A stretch of 64,000 nucleotides of DNA from Microdochium bolleyi (Eukaryota; Ascomycota; Sordariomycetes; Xylariales; Microdochiaceae). Positions within the stretch are counted from its first letter, which is position 1; each line of letters starts with the position of its first letter. Of this stretch, positions 11,079-22,645 are shown in pieces. The position numbers and the translations under genes were made by a program. The stretch lies in assembly GCA_001566295.1 (NCBI GenBank), contig KQ964255.1, positions 372,001 through 436,000 of the forward strand. The letters are read 5' to 3'. Under the pieces are notes generated by a model. That model was given only the letters and a program-made list of their open reading frames with translations. It had not been told where the DNA came from and ran no database searches.

Positions 11079-12987
11079 GATCACGACCTTGGGAGAGGAA
11101 AGCGGAGAGAATATGAGTAGATTCGAGAGAAGAGGAGTATGAATTGGTACTAATGGGTATCGTAACGTGACTGAAGAAGTACAGTGGCCACCTGTGCGAA
11201 GCTCAGTACTACAACAAGTCGAAGTCGTGACTCTCAACGTCTGTCCAGTCGCTGCCGCATACGCTGACTGAAGGAAAGTGGCGCTGTCTTCTGCTGATGC
11301 TGCCCAGGCGGGTGAGACCGACCTTGCCGTCACGCGTTCTCCGGACGACTCGCTTGGTGCTGTACCAGTTGCTCTCCTCGCGGATTCTATTGACAGATGT
11401 GATCAGTGTTTATAACTATGGAAGCTTACAGGGAATAGTATCCCGCGGCTGCAGAGGTCCACCGTTAGGCCGATGGCCGCACGCAAGGCGCACACGGACA
11501 ACCCCACGGACACGGGCTTATGGTGCGTCAATATGCTTGACGAGACCCGAGAAGCTCTTCGAACAGGCAGTTTCCTCCTTGCTTTCCGTAGACCGTGCCG
11601 AAAAGAGTGAGGGCGAGAAAAAGAAAGCAGAACTTACTGCCTCTGAAGCAGAGCAATGTGCAGGCGGACGAACATGGCCCGCATTCTCTGATCGTCGGTC
11701 TTCATCCTCACGATATGTATTGCCCCACTGGAAAGGTTGAAAGAGGCGATCTACGTGAGGTCGTGTGCGTGTTATAAGACTCCGTAGTGCTTCCGAGAAG
11801 CCGAAATGCGCGTTGGCACTAGCGTGTCTCCGGTCGTTGCTACGGAAAGTTGGGGAAGTCCGACGCTTGGTGCTTTATGGCCGGCCGTGGTGGTGAGTGG
11901 GATGACGAGTGAGATGAGCTCGGGTTCGAGCTGGAGGGGCAGACGAGCCCACTGGACCTAGTAAGCAGAAATACCGAAGATAGAGTGAAGCACTTCAAAG
12001 GTCTCGGAGCGGAGGTGGAGGAGGGGAAGTATGCTCCGCAAACAAGACTGCCTTTATACATGCAATGCCCATGGCCTTATCAGCAGTCACAAGCCTGAGA
12101 ATGGCCCCGGATGAGGCTGGAAAAGGTAACACGACCGTGGGCGGGATCGGAGGTGGGTTGCGTCGTCCAGGCTGTTCGTGCTTGACATGTGGAGGGCCGG
12201 TAATTAGACGATATGATGGACATGGACATGGTGTCGCCCAGAGCGTGGGGAAACCATTAGGTCGCCATCGCAGAGCAGTGAGGCCGAAGCTTGAGATGCG
12301 GGCGAGCACGCCATGCGAGAGCTTGAGCTAAACCTGCGTCATGAGCTCGCCAGCTTGGTGGCTCATGCAGAGGCATATCTGCTCTAGACTGGCGTCTGGG
12401 CGAGCAATCAGCAGCGGCGCAGGGCGGCTGACGAGTTATCGAAAGCTGACGACATGATGGGGGGAACAGTGTGGATGGAGGGAGATGCGATTGGCATGTG
12501 AAAGCCATGCCGGAAATGGCTGGGCCCGCCCGCCTGGCGTCGAGCCCTTGCTCGCCATGTTAGATCCGAGATCGAGGTCGGAGTTATCAGCCATCTGTCG
12601 CATCGTGCAGACTCGCGCCATAAAGAATCCGTAACAACAGATCAGAGGGCCGTGCGCCGCGTGTCTTTCAAGGCTCCTTCTAATCCAGTTCATTTGTCCG
12701 CCGTTGATCTAATATTTTGGCAGGCCAAGAGTCAGCGCTTGACTCTCCATCCCAGCCATCTAATCCATCCCATACACCATCTAACAAAAGCACCCGATAC
12801 GATGCACGCTCGATGCGGACCTCCTTCGTCTACGCCATCCTATTGTCCCGTGGAGGCCGCCATGTTCGACCCAAGCCATGGATCCAAGAAGTCTTGAGTC
12901 TGTGCTGCCAGATCTTCGATAGTCTAGTGCGCAGGGCCCGGGTGCCGCGAGGCGTCACGATGTCCACGTCCACGTCAATGGCCCAGC
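11079..12987. other. Intergenic between GNA1 3' end and Ayg1-like 5' end
   Basis: About 1.9 kb with only short overlapping ORFs of random-looking composition. The part next to 11078 is the presumed promoter of the hydrolase gene. Nothing else supported. Confidence 0.4.
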
Positions 12988-13634
12988 TTATTGCGTCTTC
13001 GTCTGGGACTTGCTCTGCTCGCCCTCGTAGTAGTGCGCCATCTCGAGACCAGCCCTACGGAAGCCGCACTTCACGTAGAAGCCCTCATTGTACTCGCTGC
13101 AGTCAAGGATGGTCTTGTAGCAGCCCACCTTCTCGCCGATGTGGTCGAGAGCCTGAATAATGCGCAGGCCAAGCTTCTTGCCCTGCTGATCCTTTGCGAC
13201 TGCAATGTCCTCAATGTGACCGACGAGGCCGAGGCTATGCACACTATTGTTGTAGACATTGGGTCAGCCCTTTTGTCCTCTGGAAGAGCCTCCTTTCGTA
13301 CTTGGCTTTCGTATCTTGTTCAAGCCGCAGTTTTACTCGTGTTCTCGACTCACAATTTTCTCTCAACGAGTAGAGCACCAGTGCCGACGACCCGTGCGCC
13401 GTCGTCAATAACAAGAATGTAGTTCGCGTCGGACTTCTTCATCCACTCGTAGCGCTCGGCAAACTGCTCTTTGGAAATGTCGCCGACCGTGGTCAGCACG
13501 CGCAGGCAATCGAGGAAGCCAGCATCATAGTCGGAGAGGCGGAGCGCGCGAGCGGTGTAGCCTTCGGGAAGCGCCTGAGCGATAGTGTCGGGGACGAGCT
13601 CGTTGGAGAAGAGACCCTGCTCTTGGTCGGCCAT
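12988..13634 (-). CDS. gna1: Glucosamine-6-phosphate N-acetyltransferase (GNA1)
   Basis: Exon 1 is 13634-13354 and exon 2 is 13243-12988; the 110-nt intron (GTGAGT..AATAG) rejoins as ERKFVHSLGLVGHIED, giving 178 aa. The product is a single GNAT domain: VVGTGALLVERK strand, then GHIEDIAVAKDQQGKKLG, which carries the acetyl-CoA pyrophosphate-binding Q-x-x-G-x-x-G-type loop, then CYKTILDCSEYNEGFYVKCGF. It transfers acetyl from acetyl-CoA to glucosamine-6-phosphate in the cytosol, a required step to UDP-GlcNAc for chitin, N-glycans and GPI anchors. Length and all conserved blocks match the eukaryotic GNA1 family. Confidence 0.94.
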
Positions 13635-15213
13635 GGCGTGTGGAACTTGCGGGCGGGATCGTGGAGAGACACGAGGGCGGATTGGTGTGTTGGTGGCGAG
13701 GAAGATTATGTTTGAACAGAAGGATGCGAAATGGCGAGAATGTTGAGCGCTGATCGTGAAGCGTCGCAACTGGGCAAGATCGAGGGGTCTGGAGCGACGC
13801 CCCTGACTAGCCAGCTGAGCCTCGTATTGGAGGGGCGCTAGAGCGGGTGCCATTCCTGCATCATCCTCAAGCAGGGCGAGCCAGGGCAATGCGCTGTGCT
13901 GTTCACGAAGGACGACATGGGACGGACATGGGGGGCATGGTCATTGATTTGGCGACGAAAGACACAGCACAGCACAGCCATGCATGCATGGACTTTGCGC
14001 GTAAGGCAGGGGAAACATGTGGGCAGGTCGTGTTGCAGGGATTGACATCATCGCCGTGTGTGATGTGCCTGGATACATCCCTAGCTCTGCTGCGTCCCAA
14101 TGCTTGTTGTTGTTCGGCAGTGGCGGAGACATGGAGCGACTCCGCCTCCAGCCTGTCCAGTCGGATGCAGTTTCGACAGAGAAGTCGGGTCGCTCTGGGA
14201 GACGGCGCTCGGCAGACTGTGATCCCAGGAGCCTTTCTGTGACTCCCATGCCAGGTGATGTGGATCAGTGGTGGACAGGCGTCTTTACTCCAACGCTCGT
14301 GGCCTGCTCTGTGGTCGACACACATCTGGCCGTTGCGACCTCGGCTTCAAGCGTGCGGTTTGTTGTCGAGATGAAGCCCGCTGGGTGGCGGCAGTTCTTC
14401 CCAAGGACCGGGCGTCGGGAGGGGTTCGCGCAAGAAGTCAGACCAAGTGGCATCTTTGAGGCTGGCTATCGTCGAGCAACTGGGTGGAGGACTCCAAAAT
14501 CGTGAGCTAGATTAATGTTGGGAGGAAGCCTAGAGAGTTGCGGCCCCGGCAGGGTGGCGATCTTCACATGTCACTGGTGCGGGAGGAAGCCGCCCACCAG
14601 GCACGCGTCGCTGGATGAATCAGAGTGTGGATGGTGAGACCTGCGTAGGCGATTTGCGACGCGAGACGAGCACACGAAAGGACTCGCAGGGCAGCCGTGG
14701 GCATTCAAGAGCGCCACGACTCCGACAACCGAACCATCCGATGCGCATGTCTCTAGCAGGAGGTGGTGCAGATGTCTTTGTGCTCACAGCCACGGGCCAT
14801 TGTTGCGGTTCCATGTTGGGTTCGAGGTCGACAGCCAGTGCTGTGGGGGGTGGCCCGGGAAGGCAAGGCGCGTTGAAGGACTTTGGGGTGCAGCTGATCG
14901 CCCCTGGGAACCCGCCCACGCGACCCTCCCTTTCACCCACTAAGGTGCCCGCTCCTGCCCCAACAGTTGTCCCGTCGTCATGCAGACAGGCACCTCTTTG
15001 ACACCTACAAGTATTCTACCGAGTGAGCAAGCATTGTTTCTTATATTGCAGCTCTCTTCGCCTCTGAATTCAGCATGTCGCACTTTTCCGGGATCGCGCA
15101 GTAAAGCTTCCTCGTCGCAGTCTCGTCCGTCTAGCCCGAGCGAGGGTGTCGTCATGGCCACCGAGTCACTTGTAGGCCACACCATATGACAATACATCAT
15201 CTCCACTGCGATC
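13635..15213. promoter_or_regulatory. Divergent promoter region, gna1 / DAG lipase
   Basis: Shared 1.6-kb upstream region of two divergent genes. It contains a short CACAG repeat at about 13966-13980 followed by ATGCATGC. Several ORFs of 100-160 codons overlap on both strands without recognisable protein features. No gene supported. Confidence 0.4.
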
Positions 15214-18200
15214 ATGGAGCAGTCTCAAAACCAGGCAGATGCCGACCTTGTCCTGGCTCATCTCCTGGACGATTATGAGTACGACGACGATGACGATGAG
15301 ATCGGTACTCCTCCGCCGCCACCCTCGCCGGGACGCACCTTGCTGCCATATCCCATCGCCAATGCCGTCAGCTTCGCCACTCGCTCAACATCCATGGCTC
15401 TTCGCATCGGCACCTTCGTCGGCGGCATCGGCCTTGGTGCCGCCAAAGTGACCACTCTGTCTAGCTTGGAGCTCGGTCGAGGTATCATCGAGGGCATCAT
15501 CAGCAAGACTGGCCACAACGTCGTCGCACGCTCACGGTCTGATCTCGCTAAAGCCGACGCCGAGACTATCCTCGAAAGGAGCCTTGAGGCCCTCCATGGA
15601 ACCATGTCACAGGTCGTCTTCTGGACAACGGCTGGGTTTTATCTGACGAGGGCGACGGTATCAAACGTGTCGGCCACGTCGCAAATCTTGCTATCAGTGC
15701 TCGACCAGTTCTTCGGCTCCACCGACTCATCCAGAGCAATCGCCAGCATCATCACCCTTGTTCGTCGCGAGTTCCAGAACCCGGCCACCGGTGTACCAGG
15801 AGAAAAGGTCGGCGTTGTAGACCTCGTACTTGGCACTCTCGGTCTTGCATATCTCCAGGTGTGGTGTCGGAAGCTCATCAGAGAAGAGGCTCGGCGTGTT
15901 GGCCAAGTAGAGGTCATTTGGGATGTCGTCGTTCTGGATGGCGAGAGAGTTGATGTTCATCACGACAGCCTCTATGGCGTGCACGCCGGCGACTACCGCC
16001 TTGCAGATCGGCCTGGGAGAGCTAGTGACAATACCGACTTCACACCAGAGACCAGCGACGAGGATGGGCTACATGAGCATCAGCTGAGGCAGCGGATATT
16101 GAGCTCATTACCGCAAAGCGCTGATGTTTCCATATCCACGGCCACGACAATCAACAAAACAGTGACGGTCGAGGTCAAAGGCCTACATAGACTACCGCCA
16201 CGAATCAATCTGCCCGGCTTAGACATGGTAGAGAACGAGGTACAGGACCCGAGCAGGCCAGGCTCACCAACTTCTGAGACCACATACAAGTTTGTGTATC
16301 GATCTGTCCAGAACAGAGTCAGGACAAACGAGAGACCTCAACAAGGGAAGGAGGACGGCCGTGTACGAGATCTTCCCGAATCAGAGGAGGAGGAGGATGT
16401 GCTGCAAATTGAAACTACAGGGACAGCGACACAACCAGATCGTGCCCGGAAGATTGCGCGCAAGAACAAGGAGTCTGATATTGCGCAGATGAGAACTCGC
16501 CGGGGAGCAATAAGCCCCAAACCCAACACCGAAAACGCCGCAAATCAGAAGAAGACCCGAAAACCTCTCAATGAGGACCGGCCTCCAAGCCGGGTTGCCA
16601 CGCAAGTTCGCATCACCAAGGGATCCAAGAAACAAGATGAGGGCGAAGGGGCAGGACCGTCTACCGTCAGTAAAAAGTCGGGCATCAGAGGTGCATTAAA
16701 GACAGGATCAGTTACATCGATTGGCAACCTGCTTAATAAAGAGCAGCCATCGACTAGCAACAAGGCAAAGCCGTCTTTCAAGCCGCCTTGGGGAAGTAGC
16801 AAAGCATCACAGTCCAAGGCGCCTACCACTACCCCTGCGAGAAGTCCCACACCCAGTCGAAACTCTCTCGCACCTCCGCGCGAGTCTCCTCGCATCACAC
16901 AAAGAGGCGCGTCAAATTACTTTTCCTCACGGGATCTCGCAGATCTGGATGATCAGCCCCTTCTTCATAAGAGTTCATCGGCTTCCAGCCTCATATCTGC
17001 TAGTGGTCGAAGACGACGCAATTCTGTGGTTTCGCAGGCAGAGTCTTTCTCCATGCATTCAAGCCGCCCCGGCTCACCAAGTATTTATCGAGCCGAACAA
17101 AGAGTTCCTTCTGGAGGCTACTTTGCCGGCCGCGTCTGGGGCGATGCTCAAGAAGAGATACAGGGCCGGGGCCATCAGCGCAATCGATCGCATATATCAT
17201 ACGCGCCGAGCATTCAGACCATCAGAACATCGGCATCACAGACGTCCTTGATCCTCTCAACTTACAACCAAAAGAGCGCCTACAGCGACTCAGAGAATGT
17301 CGAAATTCTCCGCCGCACCGGAGTCATTGATGGCATGTTTCCCAATTATCACATTCTTCGGAATATCACGCGATACAGTCGGTATGCATCGGCGGCCTAT
17401 GGTTCCAACTTCCTTCGATACATGGGCATCTCGAAGGATATGCCAATCATGAAGTCTGTGGACGACACACATACGGACGTTCGCTACTTCACCCATCATA
17501 CTGGCTTGTCAGCCGACTGCATCCTCCTGTCCTCGTTTGTTGACCCGCAAGGAGGGTCAGACTACACAGGTTCGACCGACACTGGCATACCACTTGTGCA
17601 CACAATCGCAATCGACCGGGAATCCAAAGCAGTGGTCCTTGCGTGCCGAGGTACTCTAGGATTTGATGACGTCCTGGTCGATATGATGTGCGAGTATGAT
17701 GATTTGACCTGGCGTGGCAAGCCGTACAAGGTGCACAAGGGCATACATGCATCAGCGCGGCGTCTACTGTACGGTGGAGACGGTCGAGTATTGCTGACAC
17801 TGAAAGAGGCTCTTGAAGAGTTCCCTGACTATGGCCTCATTTTGTGCGGGCATTCTCTCGGCGGAGCTGTCACCGCCCTCTTGGGGGCAATGCTTGCTGA
17901 GCCAGCTACTTCTGGAACAGCTTTCGTGACGTCTGCGCATCAGCACAGACGTCTTCTGACGGAGCAACCGGGCATGACTGCGCCTCCACCAATCTGCCTG
18001 CCAACCGGACGGCCGATTCACGTCTATGCCTATGGACCACCTGCCACCATGTCGCCATCACTTCAGCGGGCAACTCGTGGCCTCATCACAAGCACAGTTC
18101 ACGGTAACGATCTTGTCCCGTACCTCTCGCTTGGAGTGCTGCATGACATGCAAGCCGTTGCCTTGGCTTTCAAGACCGACAACAGTGAGGCCAAGGCCGA

Positions 18201-18585
18201 GGTGCGCCGGCATATTATCCAGGGAATCCAAAGTGGCCTCGCTGATAAATGGTACAACAATGCACCCAAGGCTGCCAGTGGCGAGGAGGAACAATGGGCC
18301 TTCGCTGCACTGAAGACGCTGCGCGCGAGCATGATGAGCCCCAAGCTTTTGCCTCCAGGTGAGGTGTTCTCGGTCGAGTGCTCGGCGGCGCTGCGGAGGG
18401 ATGCGTTTCTTCGGGCGCCGGAAGAGCAGATCGGCCGGCCGGCTACAAGAATCGTGCTCAAGTATATCAGGGATGTAGAGACGCACTTCCGGGAGATTCG
18501 GTTTGGCGCGAGCATGCTCATGGATCACAGCCCTGGCAGGTATGAGGATGCTCTGCAGAGGCTCATGCTTGGTGTCGTTGGCTAA
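15214..18585 (+). CDS. Class 3 lipase, sn1-specific diacylglycerol lipase-like, 1123 aa
   Basis: One uninterrupted exon. After an acidic, proline-rich start, hydrophobic segments at about residues 50-90 and 130-220 suggest membrane association. A long disordered, Ser/Arg/Lys-rich region (about 270-690) follows. The lipase core holds the nucleophile Ser881 in CGHSLGGAV, Asp966 in HGNDLVPYLSLG and probably His1105 in MDHSPGRYEDAL near the C-terminus. This order and the N-terminal membrane part fit fungal DAG-lipase-like proteins related to animal DAGL and yeast YJR107W-type lipases, which cleave diacylglycerol or related lipids. The disordered insert suggests phosphoregulation, but this is inference. 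Substrate not shown by sequence. Confidence 0.85.
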   Translation: MEQSQNQADADLVLAHLLDDYEYDDDDDEIGTPPPPPSPGRTLLPYPIANAVSFATRSTSMALRIGTFVGGIGLGAAKVTTLSSLELGRGIIEGIISKTGHNVVARSRSDLAKADAETILERSLEALHGTMSQVVFWTTAGFYLTRATVSNVSATSQILLSVLDQFFGSTDSSRAIASIITLVRREFQNPATGVPGEKVGVVDLVLGTLGLAYLQVWCRKLIREEARRVGQVEVIWDVVVLDGERVDVHHDSLYGVHAGDYRLADRPGRASDNTDFTPETSDEDGLHEHQLRQRILSSLPQSADVSISTATTINKTVTVEVKGLHRLPPRINLPGLDMVENEVQDPSRPGSPTSETTYKFVYRSVQNRVRTNERPQQGKEDGRVRDLPESEEEEDVLQIETTGTATQPDRARKIARKNKESDIAQMRTRRGAISPKPNTENAANQKKTRKPLNEDRPPSRVATQVRITKGSKKQDEGEGAGPSTVSKKSGIRGALKTGSVTSIGNLLNKEQPSTSNKAKPSFKPPWGSSKASQSKAPTTTPARSPTPSRNSLAPPRESPRITQRGASNYFSSRDLADLDDQPLLHKSSSASSLISASGRRRRNSVVSQAESFSMHSSRPGSPSIYRAEQRVPSGGYFAGRVWGDAQEEIQGRGHQRNRSHISYAPSIQTIRTSASQTSLILSTYNQKSAYSDSENVEILRRTGVIDGMFPNYHILRNITRYSRYASAAYGSNFLRYMGISKDMPIMKSVDDTHTDVRYFTHHTGLSADCILLSSFVDPQGGSDYTGSTDTGIPLVHTIAIDRESKAVVLACRGTLGFDDVLVDMMCEYDDLTWRGKPYKVHKGIHASARRLLYGGDGRVLLTLKEALEEFPDYGLILCGHSLGGAVTALLGAMLAEPATSGTAFVTSAHQHRRLLTEQPGMTAPPPICLPTGRPIHVYAYGPPATMSPSLQRATRGLITSTVHGNDLVPYLSLGVLHDMQAVALAFKTDNSEAKAEVRRHIIQGIQSGLADKWYNNAPKAASGEEEQWAFAALKTLRASMMSPKLLPPGEVFSVECSAALRRDAFLRAPEEQIGRPATRIVLKYIRDVETHFREIRFGASMLMDHSPGRYEDALQRLMLGVVG

Positions 18586-19394
18586 TGTGCATGGCGATGT
18601 TATCCCGCCATTTTCGTCCCTTCCAAGATGCCTTCTTGAACACTATCGTTCTCATCCGATATATCTAGTCAAATAGTGCTTATGATTTTGATTTCAGGAT
18701 ATCCCAACGTAGATAATCTGTCAGTACACGACAATAATCGTAATCAAATACACGACGGTCACGACAGTAATGATGAAAGAGATGTGACTTTCTACAGTTT
18801 GGGGCGAGATGGGCTTCGCAGGTTGAGTTACAAAGCGTTTTTCGTAGGACTTCGACCAGCAGAAAGTGGACGGACACAAGGTCAAACCTTGTAACACGCA
18901 CGCACGCGGAAGTGGAAACATATTCTGCCCCAAGTCGGCAGAAATTGGTTTGCTTGGGCTCAACAAGGCTCTGATGAGCTTGGTGCAGGTGTCCGGATAT
19001 GTGACGCGGCAGAAGTGGGTTGGCTGCTCTTGGAAAATTGCTCTTTGGTCGGGCTCGGGAGGCTGTCAGGCTGACAGGGCAGAACTGAGGCAAACAAAGT
19101 GGAAGCGAGGAACGCAGCACCAACTGACGCGCGGAGCTGTGCAAAAACGAAGACTTCCGCAATGTCGGGCGTGGTAGCATTGGTCCGCATTGACAATGCT
19201 CCGCACCGTACTGGGTGGTTTGTTGTGGCACATAAAGTCGAGCAATTTCGTGCTCGAGATGGGATGTGTCAGGAGCCCGCATCTTGAAACGGTCTTACGC
19301 ACAAGAGCAGCGCCAGAGCAAGATATCTTCTTGTAGGGGAAGCAAAGCATAAGAGCTACTAAGAGTCAAAAGCGTGACCTACGCGGAGTTCACC
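18586..19394. other. Intergenic
   Basis: About 0.8 kb downstream of the lipase gene. Overlapping short ORFs on both strands, none protein-like. Nothing supported. Confidence 0.4.
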
Positions 19395-20057
19395 ATGGCC
19401 TGTCAGCGCCGCCCACTCACGTCAATGCTCGCCACCGATGACCAGCTCGACCAGGCATGTGTTGATATCGACAGCTATGCGTCACTATTTGAGAAAGGCG
19501 GCTACAACCAACAAGAAGACGCGATCGCTTTCGAAAACTACCGCCTGTCGATCTCCCATATCATTCTAGGCAAAGTCATCGCCGAGCTGCGACGGCCCAG
19601 TGACTACGAGATGGCCAGGAGGAAAGATTGGATCACGGTTTTCGAGCAGGAGATGGCGCTCTTCGCTGCGAGATATGAGCAGGAATTCCGCGCGAATGTG
19701 TCATCGGACTACAGGGAGCGCTACCGGGAGACGTTATGCCGGCAGGCCTCTTCGTATGAGCAGTACCTGCCAAACTCGGTATGGAATAGGGACATGAAGC
19801 CTGCGCTGCTGGAGTTGCTGGGCGACGAGAAGGTGCAGGCTCGCATGGACAATACATTGTGCCGGCAGAGGATTTTGATCAGACTGCGTACTTTTATGCC
19901 GTCGGGTCCGGAGAGCTGCGGGAGGGCGAGCCCAGTGTGTCTTGATGACGGTGTGCTGGAGAGGATCACTTGTTTGGAAGGAGATGGAGGACACAGGCAG
20001 CGCCTGATGGAGGCGGTGTTAAGGCTGGACAGGCCGGCTCATCATGGCATGTTCTGA
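19395..20057 (+). CDS. Hypothetical protein, 220 aa
   Basis: First ATG of the frame (caccATGgcc, strong context) opens 220 codons to TGA 20055-20057. The predicted protein is soluble, helix-prone and rich in Glu, Arg and Tyr in its centre (for example YEQEFRANVSSDYRERYRE). It has no signal peptide or membrane span and no domain I recognise. Codon use is like that of neighbouring genes. It could be a lineage-specific gene. A spurious ORF cannot be excluded. Confidence 0.5.
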   Translation: MACQRRPLTSMLATDDQLDQACVDIDSYASLFEKGGYNQQEDAIAFENYRLSISHIILGKVIAELRRPSDYEMARRKDWITVFEQEMALFAARYEQEFRANVSSDYRERYRETLCRQASSYEQYLPNSVWNRDMKPALLELLGDEKVQARMDNTLCRQRILIRLRTFMPSGPESCGRASPVCLDDGVLERITCLEGDGGHRQRLMEAVLRLDRPAHHGMF

Positions 20058-20682
20058 ACCTAGACGTGCTCTGTGTTGATTTTCTGTCGGACGGGGATGC
20101 GGTGTCAGTGTCTTTTTTTTTCTCGGCCCCTGGATCAAGAGAAGGTGCCCTTCCTTCAAGATGTTGGTGGGACGTGTGGTTCTGGCCTGTCGTTGAGCAG
20201 AGATACGGAGTCGATTTTGGAGTCGCATTTCGCTCGGCCGGCTTTGAAATTGCTCTTGAACGGCACACAACGTACAAAAGGCAGAACATGCCTAGAAACT
20301 GATAGCTAGGTCGATCTGACTGCTCCCGTGGATCAATCTTCCACGGGAAGGTGCGATGCTGCCGGCCTTCCAAGCAATGCCAGGCAGGGACGACCACGAT
20401 TAGTCAACTTGCCAGGGACAGATTGATTGTCGTGCCCAAACAAAGGATGCTCGATTGACTCATAGGCACTCACGAGATGGGAGTGCTGCCTGCCATGACA
20501 TCACATATTCTTACACGCGACCAGGCCATTGTCCGCTGGATGTCAAACCTCGCACATCCGCTTCCATTTCGTACCGAGCCCGCAACCTCAATTCTTTTCT
20601 CCTTGACACCTCCAAGCTCACCAAAACCACCACCAGCAACAATCTTTCAACTCGGCAGCGCCTCAAGACACAGCAGTCAAAC
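20058..20682. other. Intergenic
   Basis: Includes a T-rich tract near 20110 and, toward 20682, a C/A-rich stretch that could be a leader for the next small gene. No gene seen. Confidence 0.35.
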
Positions 20683-21125
20683 ATGAGTGACCACACCGAG
20701 CGCAAGGCCGCGTCCACGCCGCGCCCAGCGAGTCCGACTGTAGGCTGCCGGGATGCAGATCCAGAGATCAAGTGCACGGCCATTGCGCCAGAGAACAAGC
20801 CGAAGGAGGAGGCGCGAACGTACACGAGAATCAGGATGACCAGCGACGGAGATGCCTACATTCCCCTGGGTACGCCGGCGGTATCCGCAACAATGCCACT
20901 CGAGAGTCAATAGTTCTGAACACTTATGCTGCTAACACTCTTATTATTCCACGAGCTACAGGTTCATGGGCGGCGAGAAAAGAGAAGAGAACACCAAGCA
21001 CCGACCGTGAAAGTCTCGCTACTCGTTCTCAGCCGGACAAAGACAAGATGACATCTTGCCCAGAAAAATCGGCAGCCGCGGCCAAGAGTGAGGATGTGGT
21101 CATCGTCCGTAATGACACAAACTGA
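20683..21125 (+). CDS. Possible small charged protein with one intron, 116 aa
   Basis: ATG 20683 (tcaaacATGagt) starts MSDHTERKAAS. A plausible intron at 20870-20961 (GTACGC..branch gctaac..TACAG, 92 nt) joins two exons in frame and ends at TGA 21123-21125. The product is hydrophilic, rich in Lys, Glu, Ser and Ala, and probably disordered. An alternative donor (GTATCC at about 20881) gives a different, shorter tail. Without splicing the frame ends at 20913. I do not recognise it; the evidence is splice signals plus composition only. Confidence 0.35.
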
Positions 21126-22645
21126 GCAGACCATAAAACTGCAGAACGATACTACTTTGAGCGGACTGTGACAAAATCAAGTTCAATAAGCAAGTGACCT
21201 CGGTGTGCGACCGCTGTGACGACAGCATGGCTGTCATGCTCATAACACAGTAGGCCAGGTGGCGGGCATGATATGAAGATCGAGAAAGCTTGTGAAGGAC
21301 ATTTAAAACAATTCATCGGACATGGGATGACGATACTGATTTGTACACTTGAAAGACCTGCGATACGCTTTGGTCAGAGAGCCTGCACATTCCCAACTGC
21401 ACAGGTCTGCGCCAACAGCCCGCCTGAATATTTACAGTTCGACCGAAATGAGTGAACGAACACGAGACCTGCCGCTGAGCCTGGTGATGGCTTGTCGCCT
21501 ACACAAGGATCTTGACCTCGTTCCTTTTGCGCGCATCTTTCCTCGCAATCTTCCATCGATAATGCGTCCCATCCCATTTCTGTCAGAGAATGTGCCTTTG
21601 ATGACCTGAATTAATGTCCAGATAGAATAGACCTGAAATTTTCAAACTGCCGTCGAGAGGTAGACTGGGTCTCCATCATTCGTTCCAGGATCGTAATCAA
21701 GATTCCAGGCAAGTTTAGCGGCACGCTGAGACGATGCACTGCAAGCTTTCCTCGCAAATTACGGTCAACTTAGACCAGCCAGAACTCCGGCTGGTTCATG
21801 TTTGGGCTACGTTCAAAGGCATGTTTGTGTCTCGCACGTGCTGATGGCTCAACGGAGTCCGTGTCCGAGCCCGGGTACACGAACCGTCGGAATTCAGTCA
21901 CTATCAGGGAGCTGTATGCCACCAATCTCGGACCAGCCTCCGAGAAGGCACTTCGCAGCAGGCAAATCAGCAGACTCAATATGACAAGCAAGTAGCGTCG
22001 CCATCATGGAACAACTTGCATAAAGCGCAGCCAAAGAGGGGAAACCGCAATGATGAAAACCAAGGTAGCCCGTCAGCCCATGCACCAACGTGCATATGCA
22101 ACGGCAACAACACGTCTTATTCGTCCTGTGCAGTGTAGCTGGCTTAGGCCGTGGTCGCATTCATGCCGGACTGCCCAATCCGAAGCAGCCATGCAATGGC
22201 CAGATACGCGGTCCACCCACACACACAACGTCCTTTGCGTTAGCTCGACCGGTCATGAGAGCAAGAGTACTGTAGCTCCCATTATCTTCCCTTTTTTGAT
22301 CACAGACACGGGCAGACTATCATGTCATGCGGCCACAAGCCACCAAGTTCGGCGGTCGCATGTCCGCCGTGTTGGTTGTGCTTACCAATGAGACGGTCAT
22401 GACAATTCCACCCGAGCAGGTGTAGGTACAAATCGCTGTTCCTTCGCATCGCGACCACTGCAGTTTGACAAGAGTATTCTCCCATTCCGTGATGCACGCT
22501 ACGCTGTCGAACCCCAAAGCACATTCAGGACATCGCATTTCCTCCTCCTCATCCTCCAACAACAACAACGTCTCAGCAATCTGCTAGTCGTTGACGCTCA
22601 TAGCGGTTGCTTGTCTCCGTCGCTGCTCTGACACTATGACCAGCA
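21126..22645. other. Intergenic, upstream of the QQM-repeat protein
   Basis: About 1.5 kb without a convincing ORF. A CTC/AAC-rich leader near 22540-22640 precedes the next start codon. Confidence 0.4.

Noticed and set aside
11930..11960. GGGTTCGAGC resembling a tRNA B box
   Set aside because: No matching A box or acceptor stem at the right distance; other TCGA matches in the window also fail to fold as tRNA.
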